Shown piece after piece: positions 1 through 4,979 of a stretch of DNA of 7,232 nucleotides. The position numbers and the translations under genes were made by a program. Source of the stretch: Nanobdellota archaeon (lineage in GTDB: Archaea > Nanobdellota > Nanobdellia > Pacearchaeales > GW2011-AR1); contig JAHKAF010000069.1 of the NCBI GenBank assembly GCA_018825865.1, positions 1 through 7,232 on the forward strand, written 5' to 3'. The notes under the pieces were generated by a model. The model was not told the DNA's origin and did not search any database. It saw only the letters and a program-made list of their open reading frames with translations. Numbering within the stretch: the first letter of the stretch is position 1; every line of letters begins with the position of its first letter.

Positions 1-1078
1 AAATCAATCTTATGAATTCTTTTCCGAGCAAAGGGGAAATGGTATCTAACTTAACTATCTCTAATTTGAAAGGCAGACTCCCTGTAATCAATATCGTCTG
101 GAGTTGCTTCATCTCTTGCTCTGCATTAGTAATTGCCTCATCTTTTGTTGCCCCAGAACCCGAACCAGAAATTGCAATCTGAGTTGTAACTCGTCCTTGA
201 AGCCCCTCGCTTATTAAAAGACTATTAACAAGTTTATCGTCAAGAAATAAATCTAATTTTTGGTCGAGATAGCTTCCTTGTGTTGTTGAGTTAACTCCGA
301 GGGTTTTTGTTATATCTGCGTGCCTTTTCGCAGCATCCTCACTTAAATAAACTGTGAACCTAAAATTACAAAAATATCCTCCTTGCCCTGGTTCACAGGA
401 ATAAATTCCTGCCTCTTGCCCAGACCTTGCAACAGAAGTTATATCTCTATCACCTCCGATGAAGACAGTTTCATTTCCGATTTTTGCTTCGAACTTTCCC
501 TGTTCAGATATTAATTTTTCCAAATCTTTTGGTGTTGCTCCTGCAATTTCTATTTCCATAAAATTCTTTCCAGATAAGTCAAACTTCCTTCTAACATTTA
601 ACTCTGTTAAACCAAATTCATTAAGCCTATTTCTTGTAATCTCTACTAAATCATTTACTTCCAATAAATTCAATTCGTGGTCTTGTGCTTGAACAAGTGC
701 CCTTGCCCCTCCTGAAATATCCAACCCTGTTTTGATATTTGTCTTTGGAATTTCTGAAACAATTATTTCTGGTGCTTGATTTGAAAACAAGATTATTTCT
801 GAATCTTTTGTATTAATAATTGTTTTAACATTTTCATCAGAATCAAATTTCCCTTGTAAAGCGTTTGAGAAATCATCTAAACTAGTTATACTCTTTCCAT
901 CGATTTCGATTATTATCTGCCCTTGCCTTAGCCCTTGTTCAAATGCAGTTGAGTTTGATTCAATACTCGTCACTAAAACTCCTTTTTGAAATAATGTTGG
1001 GGGCATTCCAAAAATAGATAATAAAGACAAAACCAAGACAATTATAAGCAACCAAATTTTCCATGTTAGTTTTTTCAT
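1..1078 (-). CDS. secD: Protein translocase subunit SecD (C-terminal part outside window), with PDZ-like insert
   Basis: SecD works with SecF beside the SecYE channel and uses the proton gradient to help exported proteins leave it. About 359 residues are visible and the frame is still open at base 1. The start ATG at 1078-1076 overlaps the secF stop (ATGA), so the pair is translationally coupled. Visible order: transmembrane helix 1 at about residues 8-24; a PDZ-like region at about 32-100 (GVLVTSIE, then AFEQGLRQGQIIIEIDGKSI); the SecD signature GLDISGGARALVQ at about 118-130; then the extracytoplasmic P1 region. The later membrane helices are not in the window. The PDZ-like block is an addition compared with SecD proteins in which helix 1 is followed closely by the GLD-GG motif. 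The family assignment is secure; the PDZ call rests on pattern recognition only. Confidence 0.93.
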   Translation of the reverse strand, partial: MKKLTWKIWLLIIVLVLSLLSIFGMPPTLFQKGVLVTSIESNSTAFEQGLRQGQIIIEIDGKSITSLDDFSNALQGKFDSDENVKTIINTKDSEIILFSNQAPEIIVSEIPKTNIKTGLDISGGARALVQAQDHELNLLEVNDLVEITRNRLNEFGLTELNVRRKFDLSGKNFMEIEIAGATPKDLEKLISEQGKFEAKIGNETVFIGGDRDITSVARSGQEAGIYSCEPGQGGYFCNFRFTVYLSEDAAKRHADITKTLGVNSTTQGSYLDQKLDLFLDDKLVNSLLISEGLQGRVTTQIAISGSGSGATKDEAITNAEQEMKQLQTILITGSLPFKLEIVKLDTISPLLGKEFIRLI

Positions 1079-1962
1079 TTTATATTTTTAGATTCTACAT
1101 ACCATTTAAGTATTGAAACATTCGTTATCCAAGTGTTAAGAATGTCAAATCCCAACCCAATTGCAAGAATAGTGAAAATCTGAGTTAGAACAACAGAAAA
1201 AGATTTTACAACAATTAGTGCAAATACGATTGCCAGAAGAGATGTTAGAGTCATGGTGATTCCTGTTTTTAATGCTCCTAAAATTTTTTGATTGATAGTT
1301 CCTTCGTGCCTCTTCAAAATTCTTGTTGTAAGAAGAATATCTGTATCTACAGAATAACCAATAAGCATCAGGAACGCTACGATTCCTGCACTTGACATTT
1401 TAATCCCGAATAAATTGGCTACTGTAAGTGTCATTAAGATATCAGCGAAAGCAGAAATAACTACTGCCGACGACGGAACAAAGGTTCTAAAGATAATAAA
1501 AACAACTATCGCCATAAATATAAACGCGAATAATACTGCAATAATAAGTTGTTTGAAAAAACTTTCACTTAACGCAGAACCAGTAAACTCAAAGCTACTA
1601 TTTTTTTCATTAAGTTCATACCCTAAATATTCTTCAAGAACTTGTCTTGTCAAATCTCCGTCTGACTTTGTTTCAATAATCACTGCCTTTCTCTCTCTTG
1701 TCACTATGTCGGAAATATCCCTTGTATTGATGCTATCTAATTTATCTGAAAGATCTTGCTTAAGTTTAACTGTGTCCACTTGCCCATAAATAGTTACAGA
1801 GGTTCCTCCAGTAAGAGAAATATCTTTGTAAATAAAATCATTATTTGCAGAATAAAAAAACCCTATGTAAATCAAAGAGAGAACTAAAAGTGCCAAGGGG
1901 ATTAATAACAAATGTTTGTAATATTTATCATGCCAGTTTCTTGATTTTGATTCTTCAGCCAT
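1075..1962 (-). CDS. secF: Protein translocase subunit SecF
   Basis: SecF is the membrane partner of SecD in protein export. At 295 residues it has the usual length. Helix 1 lies at about 17-37 and is followed by the SLTGGTSV motif (49-56), the SecF form of the conserved GG signature. An extracytoplasmic domain of about 100 residues follows, then five helices at about 139-159, 163-184, 190-209, 234-254 and 258-280. The family signature GYSVDTDILLTTRILK starts at residue 202 and carries the membrane-embedded acidic residues. secF precedes secD, as in other archaea and opposite to the common bacterial order, and the two overlap by 4 bp. A TATA-like element about 26 bp upstream of the ATG implies a leaderless mRNA. 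Nothing is missing. Confidence 0.95.
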   Translation of the reverse strand: MAEESKSRNWHDKYYKHLLLIPLALLVLSLIYIGFFYSANNDFIYKDISLTGGTSVTIYGQVDTVKLKQDLSDKLDSINTRDISDIVTRERKAVIIETKSDGDLTRQVLEEYLGYELNEKNSSFEFTGSALSESFFKQLIIAVLFAFIFMAIVVFIIFRTFVPSSAVVISAFADILMTLTVANLFGIKMSSAGIVAFLMLIGYSVDTDILLTTRILKRHEGTINQKILGALKTGITMTLTSLLAIVFALIVVKSFSVVLTQIFTILAIGLGFDILNTWITNVSILKWYVESKNIK

Positions 1963-1983
1963 TAAGATAATAAAATAAAGTTG

Positions 1984-1993
1984 CTTTTAAAGT
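1984..1993 (-). promoter_or_regulatory. TATA-like promoter element of secF-secD
   Basis: On the minus strand this reads ACTTTAAAAG, centred about 26 bp upstream of the secF ATG at 1962. This spacing places the transcription start at or next to the start codon, and no Shine-Dalgarno sequence lies in between. It sits directly behind the duplicated tRNA-Gly 3' fragment. Inferred from position and sequence only. Confidence 0.5.
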
Positions 1994-2000
1994 TTATTAG

Positions 2001-2021
2001 AAATGCGCGAGCTGGGATTCG
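2001..2021 (-). repeat. Second copy of the tRNA-Gly 3' end (direct repeat with 2102-2122)
   Basis: These 21 bases are identical to 2102-2122, which cover part of the T-loop, the 3' T-stem, the 3' acceptor strand, the discriminator and the trailing T-run of the intact tRNA-Gly gene. The offset is 101 bp. No 5' half accompanies this copy, so it is a tRNA remnant and not a second gene. The sequence between the copies (2022-2101) is GC-rich and can form hairpins: CGCTTC near 2055 pairs with GAAGCG near 2025. It may be an integration or target-site scar or a degenerate duplication; nothing in it encodes an integrase. Confidence 0.85.
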
Positions 2022-2104
2022 TGGGTCGCTTCGCTCTCCGTCGTCCGCTATTGGATATTTGAAGCGAACGAAACCCGGGGGGTCCTCATCCCATTTAGGA
2101 AAAA

Positions 2105-2196
2105 TGCGCGAGCTGGGATTCGAACCCAGGTCATTTGGTTTCTTCAATAAGGTTTACGTTTGGAAGCCAAAGATTCTGCCACTGAACTACCCGCGC
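2105..2196 (-). tRNA. tRNA-Gly(TCC) with ~21-nt intron
   Basis: A full cloverleaf is visible. The acceptor pairs GCGCGGG with CTCGCGC and the discriminator is A. The D-stem is GTTC/GAAT, the anticodon stem TTTGG/CCAAA, the variable region four bases, and the T-arm CTGGG-TTCGAAT-CCCAG. The anticodon loop is CTTCCAA with anticodon TCC at 2164-2162, giving glycine. An intron at about 2160-2140 interrupts the loop between positions 37 and 38. A bulge-helix-bulge is visible: CTTC of the loop pairs with GAAG of the intron, flanked by 3-nt bulges CAA and AAA, the fold cut by archaeal tRNA splicing endonuclease. Without the intron the tRNA is about 71 nt. No CCA is encoded. A T-run follows at 2104-2101. 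Confidence 0.95.
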
Positions 2197-2219
2197 TTTA
2201 TTTGAAAAGATATTAGGGG

Positions 2220-2227
2220 TTTTAAAA
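2220..2227 (-). promoter_or_regulatory. TATA box of tRNA-Gly
   Basis: TTTTAAAA is centred about 28 bp upstream of the first base of tRNA-Gly (2196), the spacing expected for an archaeal promoter starting at or near the mature 5' end. It lies in the AT-rich spacer after tRNA-Arg, so tRNA-Gly probably has its own promoter as well as any read-through. Confidence 0.55.
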
Positions 2228-2257
2228 TTTATTGTTATGAATTCGCTAGCAATAAAA

Positions 2258-2377
2258 CGCCCTTGGAAGGACTTGAACCTTCGACCCCTTGCTTTCTGCG
2301 AAATTAAGTTTTCTTGAACATAAAACAAATGTTTTCCGTAGGAGGCAAGTGCTCTATCCAAACTGAGCTACAAGGGC
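2258..2377 (-). tRNA. tRNA-Arg(CCT) with ~45-nt intron
   Basis: The cloverleaf has acceptor GCCCTTG/CAAGGGC with discriminator G, D-stem GCTC/GAGC, anticodon stem CTTGC/GCAAG, variable region GGGTC, and T-arm GAAGG-TTCAAGT-CCTTC. The loop begins CTCCTA, giving anticodon CCT (2342-2340), which reads AGG. An intron of about 45 nt (2338-2294) follows position 37. In the splicing fold CTCC faces GCAG (three pairs and one C-C mismatch), with 3-nt bulges TAC and AAA and an inner helix GGAA/TTTC, so this is a slightly relaxed bulge-helix-bulge. The intron also contains its own hairpin AAAAC-ATTT-GTTTT. No TATA box lies just upstream, and the duplicated tRNA-Leu end abuts the gene, so it is probably processed from the tRNA-Leu transcript. 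Confidence 0.93.
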
Positions 2378-2395
2378 ATGCGGAAGAAAGGATTC
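2378..2395 (-). repeat. Second, slightly diverged copy of the tRNA-Leu 3' end
   Basis: These 18 bases match 2474-2491, the T-stem, acceptor strand and discriminator of the intact tRNA-Leu, at 16 positions. The offset is 96 bp. The copy ends directly before the first base of tRNA-Arg (2377), leaving that tRNA no independent leader. The part that would rebuild an acceptor strand (TTCCGC) is kept; the two changes fall in the T-stem/acceptor junction. There is no matching T-loop or anticodon arm, so it is a fragment. Confidence 0.7.
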
Positions 2396-2398
2396 TCA

Positions 2399-2423
2399 CG
2401 CGAGAACACGAAGTTTTCTCGCG
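2399..2423 (-). other. GC-rich hairpin between tRNA-Leu and tRNA-Arg
   Basis: CGCGAGAA (2399-2406) and TTCTCGCG (2416-2423) are perfect inverted repeats of 8 bp around a 9-base loop. On the minus strand an alternative stem, TTCTC-GCGT-GAGAA, uses the same bases, and an outer GGAAGA (near 2472) can pair with TCTTCC (2386-2381). The whole tRNA-Leu to tRNA-Arg spacer is therefore likely to be folded in the transcript. There is no T-run behind the hairpin and tRNA-Arg follows, so a terminator is unlikely. Confidence 0.6.
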
Positions 2424-2474
2424 CACTTTCCTGTTTGAACATTTCGTTTAAACCGATTTGTTCGAATCTTCCAA

Positions 2475-2558
2475 TGCGGAATACAGGATTCGAACCTGTG
2501 TAAGCACTAAGCTAACGGATTTTGAGTCCGTCCCGTTTGACCGCTCCGGCAACTCCGC
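2475..2558 (-). tRNA. tRNA-Leu(CAA)
   Basis: An 84-nt class II tRNA without intron. Acceptor GCGGAGT pairs with ATTCCGC (one G-T), discriminator A. The D-arm closes CCG with CGG and contains GGTCAAA. The anticodon stem ACGGA/TCCGT holds loop CTCAAAA, anticodon CAA at about 2522-2520, reading TTG. The long variable arm pairs AGC with GCT. The T-arm is ACAGG-TTCGAAT-CCTGT. Both ends of this gene are repeated outside it: the 5' 15 bases about 99 bp upstream and the 3' end about 96 bp downstream. Immediately upstream there is only a weak AAATAG-like element (2578-2585); the convincing TATA box lies before the upstream 5' copy. Confidence 0.95.
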
Positions 2559-2642
2559 GTTTAGAGGGGCGGGAAAACTATTTGACCCGAACATATTCGC
2601 GAGCCAACCCAATCACCCTTAATGTGGGTGAGTGTGAGAGTT

Positions 2643-2657
2643 CTCCGGCAACTCCGC
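2643..2657 (-). repeat. Second copy of the tRNA-Leu 5' end
   Basis: These 15 bases are identical to 2544-2558, the 5' acceptor strand and the start of the D-arm of tRNA-Leu, at an offset of 99 bp. The copy starts about 28 bp downstream of a good TATA box, exactly where a tRNA 5' end would be expected. The following 84 bp (2559-2642) contain a hairpin (TCACCC and GGGTGA around a 7-base loop, near 2611-2629). They do not complete a tRNA: there is no credible anticodon arm, and a poor T-arm-like stretch (TTCGGGT) has the wrong spacing to an acceptor strand. Confidence 0.8.
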
Positions 2658-2680
2658 CTAATATTACAATTAATTATCTG

Positions 2681-2688
2681 TATAAAAA
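2681..2688 (-). promoter_or_regulatory. TATA box of the tRNA-Leu/tRNA-Arg unit
   Basis: On the minus strand this is TTTTTATA, between the rpoD stop (2698) and the tRNA block. Its centre is about 28 bp upstream of the duplicated tRNA-Leu 5' end at 2657, the same spacing as TATA to tRNA-Gly. The intact tRNA-Leu starts 99 bp further on, so a transcript from here would carry the fragment as leader. The T-run may also serve as a termination signal for rpoD. Confidence 0.55.
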
Positions 2689-2697
2689 TGTTTAGAA

Positions 2698-3417
2698 TTA
2701 CTTCAACCCTTTCCCAACATCTGCCAAATCTTTTTTCAAGACTTCAATAGATTTTTGAATCATATCTTCTGTGTTCAATTGCCCAAAAGATTCAATAGTA
2801 ATCATCAAATCTTTTGTTGGAGTAATCTTAATCGAGTCTTTTTTCTTTTTTCCACAGAACTCTAAACAAACTTCACACAAGTCACATTTAGAAACATCTA
2901 TTGCTACAATCTTCCCGTCCTTTGATTCTAAAATCTTTTTAGGACAAACATCAACAACTTCCTTCGGACAATCTCCGTCAATCTTTATATCAAAAATATT
3001 TCTATAGAACATTAAACCTGGCGCAAATTTGGAATGTGTCTCGCCCTTACCAGTCCTCGCTGTTGCAACAAGTTCCAATTCCTGACCTTTTTCTAAAGTA
3101 GTTATCGGAGTCTCGCTATAAACAATTTTTGCTTTTCCTTCAAATTCTTTAGCATAAACTATTCCCTCTTTTTTTACAGACAATTTAAGTTCAGTAGTTG
3201 TCTTCTCACCAGCAGCTTTACTTGTTTGGAGCGGAACCAACCCAATTCTGTGCGCAACAGTCTCATCATATAAAGGAGAGTCATTTTTTGATATCTCAAC
3301 TTCATCAACTGCAAGCACAAGAATCTGGTTCAAATATCTTCTTATAGCATTAGCCAAACTTTCTTCAACTTCTGCTTGGAATACAATCTTATTATCTGTT
3401 TTTTTGATTAGTTTCAT
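2698..3417 (-). CDS. rpoD: DNA-directed RNA polymerase subunit D (Rpo3)
   Basis: Rpo3, the alpha/RPB3 counterpart, dimerises with Rpo11 to start polymerase assembly. The 239 residues show the alpha-like dimerisation core in two parts (about 1-50 and 200-239; LANAIRRYLNQ at 21-31, DETVAHRIGLVPL at 51-63) around an insert domain. Residues 150-188 form a ferredoxin-like domain with cysteines at 150, 158, 178, 181, 184 and 188. The 158-178-181-184 spacing (20, 3, 3) fits the single-cluster arrangement known from Sulfolobus Rpo3, so an Fe-S cluster is likely. C150 and C188 are extra and could form a disulphide. It is the last gene of the uS13-uS4-uS11-rpoD operon, 36 bp after uS11. In many archaea eL18-uL13-uS9-rpoN follow here; in this window tRNA genes do. 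This is not bacterial sigma-70, which shares the symbol. Confidence 0.96.
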   Translation of the reverse strand: MKLIKKTDNKIVFQAEVEESLANAIRRYLNQILVLAVDEVEISKNDSPLYDETVAHRIGLVPLQTSKAAGEKTTTELKLSVKKEGIVYAKEFEGKAKIVYSETPITTLEKGQELELVATARTGKGETHSKFAPGLMFYRNIFDIKIDGDCPKEVVDVCPKKILESKDGKIVAIDVSKCDLCEVCLEFCGKKKKDSIKITPTKDLMITIESFGQLNTEDMIQKSIEVLKKDLADVGKGLK

Positions 3418-3453
3418 TTTATTTTCTATTTATCTTCACTTTTAAATTTATGG

Positions 3454-3930
3454 TTATGGCCTTCTACCTCTTCGCCCACCTTTTTTCTTCGGTCCTCCAC
3501 GAGGCATCCTAGTTGTATCAAGGATATTTGAGATTTTATAACCTGCTCTTGATAAACTTTTGATTATTGCATTGGCTCCTGGTCCTGGCGCAGGATTCCG
3601 GGTCTTAGCCCTTATTCTAAAATATAATGACCCAATCCCCAAATCTTTTATATTCTCATCAACTCTTTTTGCAATAAACATAGCGATTGTAGGATTTGCT
3701 TTCAACCTTCCGTGCTTTGTTGTCATCCCTCCAGTAACTTTTGTAATTGTCCTTCCAGACATATCTGTAACATGAACAATTGTATTATTAAATGAAGTAT
3801 AAATATTAATAACAGCCTCGACCTCTTTCTTTTTCTTCTTAACTTTTGGAGTCTCTACTTTAATTTCTATATCTCCCTCAATATTCTCTTCAATCTTCTC
3901 TGTTTTTGGTTCTTCTTTATTTTTAGTCAT
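3454..3930 (-). CDS. rps11: 30S ribosomal protein uS11
   Basis: uS11 lies in the platform of the small subunit near the mRNA exit. The 158 residues contain the full family core from about 38: INIYTSFNNTIVHVTD, SGRTITKVTGGM (58-69), NPAPGPGANAIIKSLSRAG (112-130), and the basic end GGRRGRRP. An N-terminal extension of about 37 residues, first acidic and then lysine-rich (KVKKKKKEVE), makes it longer than the usual archaeal protein of about 130. The ATG overlaps the uS4 stop by 8 bp, which fixes the start. The loop before the basic tail reads MPRGGPKK where relatives have an Asp or Asn (as in PHDG, PHNG or PTDS). Identity is certain. Confidence 0.97.
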   Translation of the reverse strand: MTKNKEEPKTEKIEENIEGDIEIKVETPKVKKKKKEVEAVINIYTSFNNTIVHVTDMSGRTITKVTGGMTTKHGRLKANPTIAMFIAKRVDENIKDLGIGSLYFRIRAKTRNPAPGPGANAIIKSLSRAGYKISNILDTTRMPRGGPKKKGGRRGRRP

Positions 3931-4423
3931 CTTCTTGTGTATCTTCTTTTGATTTCTCTTTTACCACTTTCTTTTTAGTATTTTTCTTTAAACTAATTTT
4001 ACCTTCCAATCCTATAGGAACGATGTACGAAGGAATATTAACTGCTTTTCCGTCGATTAGAATTTTTTTATGCGTTATCATTTGCCTTGCAGTTTTTGGG
4101 GTTGTGGTAAATTTCTTATCTACAAGAACTGTTTGAAGCCTTCTTTTTAAATAATCTTTTTTATCAAGTGCCAAAACATCTGCAATTGAATTTACATTCA
4201 AACCAATTTTCTTTAATCTTTCAAAAAGTGCGTTCTGTTCTTCCACCGACGCAGAAATCAACCTTTTTGCCTTTCCCCTCATAGATTTAATTTTTGCACT
4301 GGCTTTCCAAATCTCTTTCTTATTTTTTAATCCAAATTCTTTCTTTATCTCTGCTTCTTCATCAATTCGAACCTTATCAAAAGGCCGCTTAGGTCTTGAA
4401 TATGTTTTATGTTTTCGTTTCAT
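3923..4423 (-). CDS. rps4: 30S ribosomal protein uS4
   Basis: uS4 is a primary 16S rRNA binder that nucleates assembly of the 30S body. The 166 residues include the N-terminal region with KRPFDKVRIDEEAEIKKEFGL at about 12-32 and the S4 RNA-binding domain at about 94-146 (RRLQTVLVDKKF, ARQMITHKKILIDGKAVNIPSY). A charged tail ends in DTQEDD. Overlap with uS11 (8 bp) shows translational coupling. Upstream, GGGGGT (4437-4432) lies 8 bases before the ATG and is a plausible Shine-Dalgarno sequence. In bacteria uS4 represses its own operon; whether it does so here cannot be read from the sequence. Confidence 0.97.
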   Translation of the reverse strand: MKRKHKTYSRPKRPFDKVRIDEEAEIKKEFGLKNKKEIWKASAKIKSMRGKAKRLISASVEEQNALFERLKKIGLNVNSIADVLALDKKDYLKRRLQTVLVDKKFTTTPKTARQMITHKKILIDGKAVNIPSYIVPIGLEGKISLKKNTKKKVVKEKSKEDTQEDD

Positions 4424-4480
4424 TCAAATTTACCCCCATATATAATTTGGATGAATGAAAATTTTATATTTGCTTTCATT
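4424..4480 (-). promoter_or_regulatory. uS13-uS4 spacer with ribosome binding site and possible internal promoter
   Basis: This 57-bp spacer holds GGGGGT at 4437-4432, 8 bases from the uS4 ATG, which decides that start. Two AT-rich elements, ATTATATATG (4446-4437) and AAATATAAAATT (4471-4460), resemble TATA boxes. The second is far enough upstream to give a transcript that keeps the ribosome binding site, so an internal promoter for uS4-uS11-rpoD is possible. Confidence 0.4.
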
Positions 4481-4978
4481 TTATTTCTTTCCCTCTACAA
4501 CTTTCTTCCCTTTCTTTTTAATTCCCGCCCCTTTGGATTTGTTTCTCCTAAAATGACTTCTTGTTCTTTGTCCCCTCATCGGAAGACCACTCATATGCCT
4601 AAATCCCCGATAACTTTTGATTTTCTTTAATCTCTTAATATCAAATTCTTTTCTTAGTTCCAAATCACTTTCAACCAAGTGTTTATTCTCCCCGCTTTCA
4701 AAGTCCTGCCCCCGGTTAAGCATATACGAAGGAATCTGGGGGTCCTTTATGAATCCAGTTATCTTAGTAATCTCATCGCTAGTTAGAGAACCTACTTTTT
4801 TATTTTTGTCAATCTTTAATATTTTACAAACAGCATTCGCTAAACCCCAAGAGATTCCTTTAATCTTTGTCAGACCTGCATAAATTTTCATGCCCCCTTC
4901 TATATCTTTTGAGACAATTCTTATAATTCTCTCTTCAGCTTTTTGTTCTTGTTTTTTAATCTCTTGTTTTGCTTCCAT
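4481..4978 (-). CDS. rps13: 30S ribosomal protein uS13
   Basis: uS13 sits in the head of the small subunit and contacts P-site tRNA and the large subunit. The 165 residues show a basic, glutamine-rich N-terminus (1-17), then RIVSKDIEGGMKIYAGLTKIKGI (20-42) with the helix-hairpin region, and the family signature YRGFRHMSGLPMRGQRT (123-139), followed by a lysine-rich tail that reaches toward the decoding centre. Length is slightly above the archaeal norm of about 150 because of both tails. It opens the uS13-uS4-uS11-rpoD operon. The 73-bp upstream spacer contains a perfect 10-bp inverted repeat that ends just before the ATG and no Shine-Dalgarno sequence. Confidence 0.97.
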   Translation of the reverse strand: MEAKQEIKKQEQKAEERIIRIVSKDIEGGMKIYAGLTKIKGISWGLANAVCKILKIDKNKKVGSLTSDEITKITGFIKDPQIPSYMLNRGQDFESGENKHLVESDLELRKEFDIKRLKKIKSYRGFRHMSGLPMRGQRTRSHFRRNKSKGAGIKKKGKKVVEGKK

Positions 4979-4979
4979 T

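Noticed and set aside
459..692. Plus-strand frame of 77 codons inside secD
   Set aside because: Shadow of the conserved SecD reading frame on the other strand; the same holds for the other plus-strand frames inside the ribosomal protein genes.
1962..2361. Open frames of 61-76 codons across the tRNA block on both strands (1962-2147, 1981-2205, 2131-2361)
   Set aside because: They run through tRNA genes and the duplicated fragments and have no protein-like pattern.
2399..2423. Transcription terminator hairpin
   Set aside because: No T-run follows on either strand, and tRNA-Arg lies downstream without a promoter of its own.
2378..2474. A complete extra tRNA in the tRNA-Leu/tRNA-Arg spacer, on either strand (GGAAGA and TCTTCC could form an acceptor)
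   Set aside because: The acceptor-like pairing exists, but no T-arm with a TTCRA loop and no anticodon arm fall at workable distances.
2378..2657. A split or permuted tRNA-Leu made from the outer 5' and 3' copies
   Set aside because: The intact tRNA-Leu lies between them and explains the sequence; the outer copies lack anticodon and D/T-arm parts needed for a functional molecule.
2559..2658. A pseudo-tRNA or real tRNA starting at the upstream tRNA-Leu 5' copy
   Set aside because: The stretch TTCGGGT has only a 4/5-paired stem and lies 12 instead of 7 bases from a possible acceptor strand; no anticodon stem is visible.
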